DNA from: CAZDDB01 sp963843285
Lineage (GTDB): Bacteria > Acidobacteriota > HRBIN11 > JAKEFK01
Reading direction: 5' to 3'
Length of the DNA: 64,000 nucleotides
Assembly (NCBI GenBank): GCA_963843285.1
Contig: CAWJJO010000001.1
Coordinates: 124,001 to 188,000 of the forward strand
Numbering within the stretch: position 1 is the stretch's first letter; each line of letters opens with the position of its first letter. The position numbers and the translations under genes were made by a program. The notes below the pieces were generated by a model. The model worked only from the letters and a program-made list of their open reading frames with translations, searched no databases and was not told the DNA's origin. Positions 26,520-34,205 of the stretch are shown in pieces.

Positions 26520-26536
26520 TTGGCATGTCTCTTGCA
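26520..26536 (+). promoter_or_regulatory. Sigma-54 (RpoN) promoter
   Basis: TTGGCATGTCTCTTGCA matches the -24/-12 consensus TGGCAC-N5-TTGC with the GG and GC dinucleotides exactly 10 bp apart. Transcription would start near 26547, just before the GGAGGG ribosome-binding site of the Tyr-rich gene. The window also encodes a sigma-54 activator at 44580. Confidence 0.75.
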
Positions 26537-26563
26537 AAATAGCCGGCTGGAGGGTTTGATTTT

Positions 26564-26956
26564 ATGAGAAAGCTGCTCTTAATTGTCGCGGTATTGTCCA
26601 CGTTCTTGCTTCTGGACGTTTCTTCCGCTTCGGCTTCGAACCGGCGCTATTCTTCGCACCGGCATTACAACGGCTGTGGTCACTCGAGCTACTATTCCGG
26701 TTATTCGGGCTACCATAATAACTACAATTCGGGTTACTACAACAGCTATTACAACAGGTATCCGTATAACAGCGGTTACTACGATTCGTACCGCCCGGTG
26801 TACCGGCCCGTTTACCAGTATCCGAATTACTGGCATAACCACTACTACGGTGGCCATTCATACCGGTGTCACTATTCCGGTGGACAACACTACTACAATC
26901 CGTACTACAACAGATCACGTGCGGATATACATGTAGGAATCAGCATCTTCCGTTAA
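26564..26956 (+). CDS. Small secreted Tyr/Asn/His-rich protein
   Basis: 130 residues. A clean signal peptide (about 1-25, ending SSASAS) precedes a low-complexity mature part in which about 28 of some 105 residues are tyrosine. Asn, Ser, Gly, His and Arg make up most of the rest, arranged as GYY, SYY, HYY and PVY repeats. The mature part has two cysteines. I recognise no domain. Composition suggests a surface or matrix protein that could cross-link through tyrosines, but this is inference. GGAGGG lies 9 bp before the ATG, and a sigma-54 promoter lies directly upstream. It sits between two BON-domain genes, pointing to an envelope role. Confidence 0.75.
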   Translation: MRKLLLIVAVLSTFLLLDVSSASASNRRYSSHRHYNGCGHSSYYSGYSGYHNNYNSGYYNSYYNRYPYNSGYYDSYRPVYRPVYQYPNYWHNHYYGGHSYRCHYSGGQHYYNPYYNRSRADIHVGISIFR

Positions 26957-26963
26957 TCACAAC

Positions 26964-26993
26964 GAATCCGGGTGGAATATTCCGTCCGGATTC
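26964..26993. other. Stem-loop after the Tyr-rich gene
   Basis: GAATCCGG / CCGGATTC arms frame an inner GGAATATTCC palindrome just past the stop. There is no T-run, so it may be an attenuator, an mRNA-stabilising hairpin or an operator for the BON gene at 27039. Confidence 0.4.
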
Positions 26994-27038
26994 TGCATTC
27001 AAATCAATCATGAGTGAACAGATCAGGTGGAGGCGAAA

Positions 27039-27746
27039 ATGAGATTGAAAACTCAGTTCCTGTTGCCGGCCCTGTTGATCAGCGGCACTGTTCTGGCGGC
27101 GTCCACCTTCGGAAATTTGGAAAACAAGATTCTGGAGAAGACCCGCATAGAGCAGTTCACAATCACACAGGACAAGGATCACGTCCTTTTGGAAGGACGG
27201 GCAACGGTCTTAAAAGACAAAGTCGAAGCAGAGAAAATCGCAAGACACGAGTTGAAAACGGATGTCGTCAATCACATTCAACTGAATGAGAACGAGAAAT
27301 CCGATCGGGAAATCACTCTGGATGTCGTATCACGAATTCAGGGGAAGACGAGCCGGAGCTATCTCTTCAATACTCTTTCAGTAGATACAAAAGACGGGAA
27401 TGTGACTCTGACGGGAAAAGTTCGGGACGCATACCTTGCAAAACAGGCAGAGGAAGCGGCTATGGAAGTTTCCGGAGTCCGTTCGGTTCAAAACCGGGTA
27501 CAGATACTGAATGTATCCGCTGGAGATGATCGTTTGAGGAATCTGATTTATCAGCGGTTACAACGTGACGATCGATTGTTTGCGTACTTTGTTCCCGCAC
27601 AGCCTTCGATCCAGATTATCGTGGATCGAGCCCGGGTGACCCTGGTGGGTTTTGTAAACACTGAGGGAGACCGTGCGCGGGCAGGGATTCTTGCGCGTCA
27701 GGTCACCGGAAGTCTGGGAGTTGAAAACCGGCTACAGGTAGACTAA
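27039..27746 (+). CDS. Exported BON-domain protein
   Basis: 235 residues with a signal peptide (about 1-20, ending TVLAA). BON-type repeats follow, with ITQDKDHVLLEGRATVL, VTLTGKVRDAYLAKQAEEAA and VTLVGFVNTEGDRARAGIL marking the three units. The domain order and the SAGDDRLR linker match the 25712 protein, so the two are paralogues. The ATG at 27039 follows GGTGGAGG by 6 bp. A GTG at 27027 opens the frame but lies within that site. It is probably periplasmic. A hairpin terminator follows. Confidence 0.85.
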   Translation: MRLKTQFLLPALLISGTVLAASTFGNLENKILEKTRIEQFTITQDKDHVLLEGRATVLKDKVEAEKIARHELKTDVVNHIQLNENEKSDREITLDVVSRIQGKTSRSYLFNTLSVDTKDGNVTLTGKVRDAYLAKQAEEAAMEVSGVRSVQNRVQILNVSAGDDRLRNLIYQRLQRDDRLFAYFVPAQPSIQIIVDRARVTLVGFVNTEGDRARAGILARQVTGSLGVENRLQVD

Positions 27747-27755
27747 AAAAGCGGG

Positions 27756-27780
27756 TGTGGGGCGGCAAAACCGCCCCACA
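27756..27780. terminator. Bidirectional hairpin between convergent genes
   Basis: A perfect 10-bp stem (TGTGGGGCGG / CCGCCCCACA, loop CAAAA) lies between the BON gene and the YacL-like gene stops. On the minus strand it is followed within 5 nt by TTTTTT, so it mainly serves the YacL-like gene. Confidence 0.7.
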
Positions 27781-27793
27781 GTTCCCGAATTCT

Positions 27794-28780
27794 TTAAGCT
27801 TCTTCATGTCTGCCGAAGATCATCTTCCCAACAGTCGTTTGCAGTACACTGGTAACCACAACTTCCACATTTCTGCCAATTAACTTTCTGGCATTATCTA
27901 CAACGACCATTGTTCCATCATCCAGGTATGCTACACCCTGGTTGTATTCTTTCCCTTCTTTGAGAATGAAAACCTTCATGGTTTCACCCGGGAGTACGAC
28001 AGGTCTCAATGAACTGGCGAGCTCATTAATATTCAACACCTTCACGCCCTGGAGCTGAGCAATCTTGTTGAGGTTGTAATCATTGGTAACGATCTTCGCG
28101 TCCAGTTGTTTTGCCAATTCAATCAATTTCATGTCCACTTCCGGTACATCGGGGAAATCAGTTTCGGTGATCGTGACATTGAGTTCCGGTTTTTTTTGCA
28201 TCCTTTGCAGGATTTCAATTCCTCTTCTTCCGCGGTTTCGCTTTAATGAATCCGGCGAATCCGCAATATGCTGCAATTCCCGTAATACAAATTGCGGCAC
28301 AACAATGGTTCCTTCGATAAACCCGGTCTCGGTTAAGTCGGCGATACGGCCATCGATAATCACACTCGTGTCCAGAATCTTATGGCTCTTCTTTTCACCT
28401 TTCTCTCCGAACAAAGCCAACAGGGTGGACGGTTCGAACCAGTCCGCCTTTTTGCTTCCAAGAAGTAAACCGATGTAAATGAAGAAGAAAAATGAGAATA
28501 TTTGAAGAAACGACGTGCTCCTGCTGTTCAAAGCAAGTTTTCCGATCAAAAAACTTACAAAAATCGCCAGAACGATACCAAAAACCAGACCAATTACGGA
28601 ACCGATCAACACTTGAGGGCCAACGGCCTTGATCCTGCTTTCGAGAAAGATAATAAGAAGACCCAGGACTGTGCCAAGAGCCATACCGAGAATCGGATTC
28701 GGCGCCTGAAAAGGCTGGATGAAATATCCGGCGATCGCCAGAAGAGCAACTAACACTAGTCTGCTGACAAGCAAACTCAA
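27794..28780 (-). CDS. YacL-like PIN and TRAM domain membrane protein
   Basis: 328 residues. Four membrane helices at the N-terminus (about 5-110) are followed by a PIN nuclease domain (about 135-260; LDTSVIIDGRIADL, VPQFVLRELQHIAD, IVTNDYNLNKIAQ) and a TRAM RNA-binding domain (about 265-328). This is the YacL/PilT-N family found in firmicutes, cyanobacteria and acidobacteria, a putative membrane-bound ribonuclease of unknown target. The TTG at 28780 is preferred: AGGAGGT ends 7 nt upstream. A GTG at 28789 lies inside that ribosome-binding site. Confidence 0.85.
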   Translation of the reverse strand: MSLLVSRLVLVALLAIAGYFIQPFQAPNPILGMALGTVLGLLIIFLESRIKAVGPQVLIGSVIGLVFGIVLAIFVSFLIGKLALNSRSTSFLQIFSFFFFIYIGLLLGSKKADWFEPSTLLALFGEKGEKKSHKILDTSVIIDGRIADLTETGFIEGTIVVPQFVLRELQHIADSPDSLKRNRGRRGIEILQRMQKKPELNVTITETDFPDVPEVDMKLIELAKQLDAKIVTNDYNLNKIAQLQGVKVLNINELASSLRPVVLPGETMKVFILKEGKEYNQGVAYLDDGTMVVVDNARKLIGRNVEVVVTSVLQTTVGKMIFGRHEEA

Positions 28781-28899
28781 ATTGTTCACCTCCTTTTATG
28801 CGTATATTCATCATGATAATTGTTTGATATTGTTTGATAGACATCCCATTGTATTACAAAACCAGCGGAAACCCTTGGTCTCTCAATTCCGCGGCATGG

Positions 28900-28972
28900 T
28901 AGGGGCGACCCTTGTGGTCGCCGCCGTCGAAGGATGGCGAATTCATGAGGGCGACCACAAGGGTCGCGCCTA
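28900..28972. repeat. Inverted-repeat element, family B
   Basis: Arms 28900-28922 and 28950-28972 match the element at 9974-10045 almost exactly (core GGCGACCACAAGGGTCG), with a different 27-bp centre. It lies between the YacL-like start and the radA stop, 7 bp from the latter. Confidence 0.8.
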
Positions 28973-28979
28973 CGACAAG

Positions 28980-30336
28980 TTACGGTTTATTCAGTATTCC
29001 CAGAGCTTCCTTGACACTCTCGCATCCCACGATAGAAATGCCATCCGATTCCGTCTTTGTGTTCTGAGGGGCAAGAATGCGTTGAAAACCGAGGTTTTTG
29101 GCCTCAGATGCGCGCAAGTTGAAGTGACTGATCGAACGAATTTCACCGGTCAAACCGACCTCTCCGCAAAGAACCGTGTGAGGATCAATCGCCTTGTTTT
29201 TTAGACTGGAAACAATCGCCGCACAAATAGCAAGATCTGCGGCGGGATCTTCTACGGTCAAGCCACCAACGACGTTTAGAAAGATGTCCTGACCGGAAAG
29301 ATGATAACCGATCCGTTTTTCAAGGACTGCGACCAACATATTCACTCGTGAACTGTCCAACCCTATAGACATTCTTCTGGCGGTCCCGTAAGCGCTCTCG
29401 GAAACAAGCGCCTGAAGCTCTACCAAAAATGGTCTGGTGCCTTCCAGACAACACATCACTACCGATCCGGGCGCGGAGACAGGCCTTTCAGATAAGAACA
29501 TTTGGGATGGGTTCTTGACGGGAATCAATCCGGATTCCGCCATCTCAAATACACCGATTTCATTGATCGAGCCGAATCTGTTTTTCACCGCGCGCAGAAT
29601 CCGGAAAAACTGCTTGTTGTCTCCTTCGAAATAAAGCACAGTATCGACCAGATGTTCCAGCAATCTGGGTCCTGCGATCATCCCTTCCTTGGTTACATGA
29701 CCCGTCAAGAAAATGGAAGTGTTGCTTTGCTTTCCAAACGAAAGAAACTGCATTGCCGTTTCTCGCACCTGGCCCACACTTCCCGGAATTGCGGGAAGTT
29801 TCAGGGTGTACATCGTTTGGATCGAATCCACAATCATCGCGAACGGACGAATTTTTTCCGCTTCGGCAAGGATCCGTTCCATGCAGGTTTCGGTGTACAA
29901 ATAGATATGTTCACTGCGAACATTGAGACGGGTTGCACGTAGCCGGATTTGCTGTTCTGATTCTTCACCGGAAACGTAGAGCACAGTCTTTCGCTGTTCC
30001 GCAAGCTTCTGCGCAAGCTGCATCATGATTGTGGATTTGCCGATGCCGGGATCGCCACCGATCAATACCAGACTTCCATCGACGATCCCGCCTCCAAGAA
30101 CGCGATCCATTTCGGCAATTCCACTTGTCGTGCGCGGAGCATCGGGAGTTTCTGTTTCCGCGCTCAAAGCAACAGGCTGATTCTGAGAGAGACCTGTCCA
30201 GGTGCCGGCTTCCCGTGCAACAACGGATTCTTCGACTAGTGAATTCCAGTTTCCGCACTCCGGACACTTTCCCAGCCATTTCGCCGGTCGTCGCGCCGCA
30301 CTCCTGACAAACAAATTGTGTCGATTTCTTCTTCAT
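28980..30336 (-). CDS. radA: DNA repair protein RadA, apparent 1-bp frameshift in zinc finger
   Basis: RadA processes branched recombination intermediates as a hexameric branch-migration ATPase. The main frame holds Walker A GGDPGIGKST, the RadA-specific KNRFGS motif and a Lon-like C-terminal domain. The first 17 codons (from ATG 30336, encoding MKKKSTQFVCQECGA) lie in another frame from the rest (KWLGKCPECGNWNSL). The zinc finger C-x2-C...C-x2-C is intact only if one extra base near 30282-30287 is removed, restoring CGATTGKWLGKCPEC and a normal 451 residues. As the sequence stands, a shorter protein from a TTG near 30314 would lack half the zinc finger. Assembly error is likely. Confidence 0.9.
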
Positions 30337-30484
30337 ATTTCTAAAAACGCGAAAAGCGCCACATGGAGCTACGAACTAATCATACACCTTCGGGAAGGAT
30401 GGGCGACCCGATGAATCAGCTCAACAGACAATACTTTGTTTCGTGCTTGACCTATTCGGAAAAACCTGCCAAATTCTATCACCG

Positions 30485-30760
30485 ATGAAACGAGTCTTCT
30501 GCCTTCCAGTTTGTGTTTTTGCAGTGTTGAGTGTGTTTCTGCAAGGTTGTTCCGGGCCTGAAGCGCCGTCTCTCCATCCACTTCGCATCGGTCTCAGGAG
30601 TGTCGTAAACAGTCTGGATCCGCTCAGTGAAAATACGGTAAATGGCGGATCGATCTATTTGAATCTTTACGATGCACTGGTACAGCGGGACCGCGCCCTG
30701 ATGCTCCATCCTGCGCTGGCCGCGGCGACGTCGTCTGGGAGCCATATCCGGATCAGTTGA
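30485..30760 (+). pseudogene. N-terminal fragment of a peptide-type solute-binding lipoprotein
   Basis: The frame starts with a lipoprotein signal (VFLQGCSG, lipobox cysteine at residue 19) and continues with LRIGLRSVVNSLDPLSEN...LYDALVQRD...LHPALAAA, the usual beginning of dipeptide/oligopeptide ABC-transporter binding proteins (SBP_bac_5). Homology stops near residue 80, and a stop follows at 30758. The family is normally over 500 residues, so this is a remnant. The sequence beyond, up to the AP2 gene, does not continue it. Confidence 0.6.
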
Positions 30761-30817
30761 TCGATCTCAACACCATCGTCCGGCGTTAACGCCGAACAGG
30801 TACGATCCTTTTGCAGG

Positions 30818-30843
30818 GATATGTAACCGATCTGTTACATATC
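30818..30843. other. Perfect 10-bp inverted repeat after the AP2 gene
   Basis: GATATGTAAC and GTTACATATC flank CGATCT immediately at the stop codon of the minus-strand AP2 gene. A 14-bp palindrome CGGCGTTAACGCCG lies 24 bp further on (30781-30794). Neither has a T-run. They could be a transcription end or the boundary of a past insertion. Confidence 0.4.
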
Positions 30844-31340
30844 AGCGTCTGGCTTTACGTCCGGAACGGGGTCTTGGCTGGATATCAGGCAGCGGAGCGC
30901 CGAACATTTCCTTCTCCCCTTTCCGGCGCAAAGCGCATGCCCGCCGGAAGGCCTCTCGCTCTCCGTATTTCAGAATGGAAATTGATGTTCGCCGCACCAC
31001 ACCCGGTTTCGGAAACCAGCAGACTTCATATACCGGTCCCATCTTACGACCATCACGAGTCATCGCTTTCGAAGTACGGCGAACCCCGATTACGCCGCTT
31101 CGATTTCGTAGGGCTGAGGACGGCGACCTTTCGCTCGGTGCGCGGCTTTCCCAGTTTGCGCTCGGTGCGGTTTCGCCACTCAATCGCTGCCTTCAAGGCG
31201 GCTCTTTTTCCCTTGTGAGCAATATCGCTAAAGAACCGCTGATGCATTTCACTTTGAAACGCGACTCTCACGAACCAGCCGTACGCGTGTTTCGCTTCGT
31301 GATCCACTCTGGAAATACTCTTGTATCCGCTTGTAGCCAT
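30842..31340 (-). CDS. AP2/ERF-domain protein, interrupted by a frameshift
   Basis: Two overlapping minus-strand frames encode the halves of one protein. From the ATG at 31340, MATSGYKSISRVDHE...GWFVRVAFQ...RFFSDIAHKGKRAALKAAIEWRN is one AP2-like DNA-binding domain. A second frame ending at 30842 gives SGVIGVRRTSKA...YEVCWFPKPGVVRRTSISILKYGEREAFRRAC, a second AP2-like unit. Removing one base in 31090-31125 joins them into about 165 residues. Bacterial AP2 proteins are often linked to homing endonucleases or mobile DNA. This one may bind DNA, but its role is unknown. It is either a real pseudogene or an assembly indel. Confidence 0.65.
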
Positions 31341-34066
31341 ACGTAACAAAATATCCGCACCGCAGGAATAACGCAAGAGTCAAGATGAAGGATGATCAAT
31401 TTCGGGAGAAGGAAATCAAAGAAGCGGCGGGGCTTGCGGAACCCTTCCAGTATCCAAATATCGTCTTCTGCGCGTTCCAGGGAAGTGATAAGACTCTTTC
31501 CATCAGCAGCAAGACTGAATTCGCGTAACGATGTGACAATTCCAAGGTCTAGAATCATCTTTTCCTTTCCTGTCTTCAGATCAATACTCGACAGGACTCC
31601 GTGTCGATCTTTCCAATTCCGCCAGATGCCATAAATCATCTGTCCATCTTTTGACCATCCGCCGGTGAGCCAATCCGGTTTATTCAGTGCGCGGCTTGTT
31701 TTACCATCCGGTGAAACAATAGTAAGACCCTGTTCTGTTACGTAAGTAATCCATTCTCCGGTAGGAGACCATGTCACGGACCGGAAGTTCACAAGGGTGA
31801 ATGGCTTGGTTAGCTTGATCTTCTCGCCACCACCACTGGCTCTTGTCCTGGTTAGCACAAAACCATCCGGCGAACCATCCAGGAACGCAATCCATTCTCC
31901 ATCAGGTGACCAGGAAGGCCCTGGTACCGCCAATGAGATGAATACGGCCGGCCCGCCAGCAACGGCAGAGACCCAAATGGCATATTTTTCTTTTTGTCCG
32001 GTTCTGAAATAGGCGATTCGTTGGCCGTCAGGAGAAAACTTCGGAGAACTAAGGTTGTTTGTAAGATCCTCACCAAAATTCTTTTGCGTTACCAGCGGCC
32101 TGTCCCAACTTTCCTTTCGGCTCCTTACCCAGATCTCATTGGTGCCCGTGCGGTCCGTGACGTAGGCATATTGAGTTCCATCCGGAGACCAGGCAGGGTC
32201 TCTTTCGTCTCGTGAAGTGGCCAATAAATTATGAAGGGGAGATCCATCCAGTGGGACTTCAATCAGATCATAATTCCTATCCGAAATTGTAAATGCAATC
32301 TGGTTTCCATCGGGAGAAACTGAAGGCTTCCGTTCAGTCTTGCTTCCAACTGTAATGCGTTGAACTTTGTCCGTTTGGGTATCTGCCATGTAAAGAGAGA
32401 GGGACGGACCTTTCTGATTCACTGCTTGAAAGACAACATGCCTGCTGTCCGGCATCCAGCTCATGGCTTCGCCGTCCCCGGTATCCGGGAAATTCTGCAG
32501 GATTCTCCGTGGCTTTCCATTCGGGAACGGAAGAATCCAGTACTCAATGAACGAACCCGTTTGTCGCGTCGGCAAAAGAGTGAAAGCGATTTTCGACCCA
32601 TCAGGAGAAAAATTCAAGCTTCCCGAGTGGTAGTCCTTTGTATCAAAGACGGAGGGGGGAATTTTTGTGGGTTTTGCGCCTGGAGGCGAGGAGATCCACA
32701 GAGAACTCGAATTACCCGCTTCACGCATGAATACCAGTGTTTTTCCATCCGGCGAGATTGCCCCATCCACAATATCTTCTATTACAACCTCTGGGGATCC
32801 TCCCGCTGGGCCCACTGCCTCAAGGCTGCCGCCTGCATAAAAGAATATTCTCGTACCATCCGGAGACCAAAACGGATCGCGACAATCTGTAGGTTGCCTG
32901 ATGGTTTGAGCAGAAATCACGGCATCCAGACTTCGTGAGAATATCTGAGAGACCCCGTTTACTGTCCCCATGTAAGCCACAGTTTTGCCGTCCGGCGACC
33001 ATGAAGGAGCGTCCTCAGAACCCGGTTCGGAAGTCAATTGGGTAAGGCGATAAGCAGAAAGATCTACACCGCCCGAAGGGAAAAGGAAAGCTGCAACCAG
33101 AAATGCGCTTGCAGCTAACAGGAACAGCAGGGCCGCAATCACGAAATGCTTTGTCGTCCATTTTTTAGCCGGAACAGCCGGCATCCCGCCTGTGGAAGTA
33201 GCTTCTGAAAGATGATCCCGCAAATTCCGCAGCTCATGATAAAGATCAATCGTTGCTCCATAGCGCTGATGCGGATCTTTTGCGAGGGTTCGTTCAATTG
33301 ACCATCGCAAGGGAGCAGGAACCTTTGGATTGAGCGTGGCGATGGGTGTAGCCTCATCACCGACAATTGCAGAAAGTGTTTGAACAGGCGTATTTTTAGC
33401 AAATGCCTGTTTGCCTGTTGCCATTTCATAAAGCACGAGACCCAATGAGAATTGATCCGAACGAAAATCACTTGGAAGGCCGCTGGCTTGTTCAGGACTC
33501 ATGTAACGTACGGTTCCCAGAATGATTCCCGATTCCGTTATCGCGGCAGATCCTGTTTCCTCTTGCGGCCCTGCTGTCCTTGGAAGCAGTGGTTTGGCCA
33601 ATCCGAAGTCCAGAATTTTTGCTCGCCCCTCGCGGGTAATCATGATGTTCTCCGGCTTCAGATCCCGGTGCACAATTCCCGCCTGATGAGCGGCAGCCAG
33701 GCCGTCTGCGATCTGAACACCGATATCAAGCAGCTTTCGGATTGGCACAACTCCTTTGATGAGCAACTTTCGTAGTGATTCTCCTTCGATTAATTCCGAA
33801 ACGATATAAGGGATCCCGTTTTCGGCTCCCATGTCGTAAACGGAAAGAATGTTCGGATGATTCAGCGCGCTGATCGCTTCTGCTTCTCGCTGGAATCTCT
33901 TCTGTCGCTCTGTATCACCCAACACTTCTGTAGACAATACTTTGATCGCAACTTCTCTTTTCAACCGTGGATCTTTCGCGCGATAAACCTCCCCCATTCC
34001 ACCTGCTCCCAGTGGAGCAACAATTTCGTAGGGTCCTAAACGAGAGCCGGCTTGCATTGCTGACAT
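31268..34066 (-). CDS. Ser/Thr kinase with TolB/WD40-type propeller, tandem copy 1
   Basis: A complete Hanks-type kinase domain (P-loop GAGGMG 20-25, K42, HRDLKPEN, DFG, YMSPEQ) is followed by a membrane helix (about 310-330) and a large extracytoplasmic beta-propeller of repeated SWSPDGKTVAYM-type blades. Kinases of this design are expanded in acidobacteria, and partners are unknown. The end looks damaged. The paralogue ends RRFFDFFSRDF, whereas here one extra base near 31411 shifts the frame after RRFFDF and the reading runs on into the AP2 gene. Removing it would end translation at a TGA at 31396-31398. Start: ATG 34066 or 34057. Confidence 0.88.
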   Translation of the reverse strand: MSAMQAGSRLGPYEIVAPLGAGGMGEVYRAKDPRLKREVAIKVLSTEVLGDTERQKRFQREAEAISALNHPNILSVYDMGAENGIPYIVSELIEGESLRKLLIKGVVPIRKLLDIGVQIADGLAAAHQAGIVHRDLKPENIMITREGRAKILDFGLAKPLLPRTAGPQEETGSAAITESGIILGTVRYMSPEQASGLPSDFRSDQFSLGLVLYEMATGKQAFAKNTPVQTLSAIVGDEATPIATLNPKVPAPLRWSIERTLAKDPHQRYGATIDLYHELRNLRDHLSEATSTGGMPAVPAKKWTTKHFVIAALLFLLAASAFLVAAFLFPSGGVDLSAYRLTQLTSEPGSEDAPSWSPDGKTVAYMGTVNGVSQIFSRSLDAVISAQTIRQPTDCRDPFWSPDGTRIFFYAGGSLEAVGPAGGSPEVVIEDIVDGAISPDGKTLVFMREAGNSSSLWISSPPGAKPTKIPPSVFDTKDYHSGSLNFSPDGSKIAFTLLPTRQTGSFIEYWILPFPNGKPRRILQNFPDTGDGEAMSWMPDSRHVVFQAVNQKGPSLSLYMADTQTDKVQRITVGSKTERKPSVSPDGNQIAFTISDRNYDLIEVPLDGSPLHNLLATSRDERDPAWSPDGTQYAYVTDRTGTNEIWVRSRKESWDRPLVTQKNFGEDLTNNLSSPKFSPDGQRIAYFRTGQKEKYAIWVSAVAGGPAVFISLAVPGPSWSPDGEWIAFLDGSPDGFVLTRTRASGGGEKIKLTKPFTLVNFRSVTWSPTGEWITYVTEQGLTIVSPDGKTSRALNKPDWLTGGWSKDGQMIYGIWRNWKDRHGVLSSIDLKTGKEKMILDLGIVTSLREFSLAADGKSLITSLERAEDDIWILEGFRKPRRFFDFLLPKLIILHLDSCVIPAVRIFCYVWLQADTRVFPEWITKRNTRTAGS

Positions 34067-34124
34067 TCAACCACAACTGTTTTAAGATCCGCAAGCAGGA
34101 CGGCAACTTCAAAGAAAGAGGGAA

Positions 34125-34201
34125 TAATCACGGAAACACAGAATCCACGGAATTAGAGTATGAATTCAATCCTTTCCGTGAATTCCGTGTTTCCGTGATT
34201 A
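34125..34201. repeat. Inverted-repeat element, family C
   Basis: Arms 34125-34152 and 34174-34201 (28 bp, two mismatches, core TAATCACGGAAACAC) enclose 21 bp between tandem kinase genes 1 and 2. The sibling is at 49007-49077. Confidence 0.8.
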
Positions 34202-34205
34202 CTCC

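Noticed and set aside
26562..26936. Long open frames on both strands around the Tyr-rich gene
   Set aside because: The TAC/TAT-rich composition keeps stops away in other frames. Only the 26564 frame has a signal peptide and a ribosome-binding site.
30760..30806. A short frame reading DVVWEPYPDQLIDLN after the transporter fragment
   Set aside because: It is too short and unlike any family I know. It is probably not coding.
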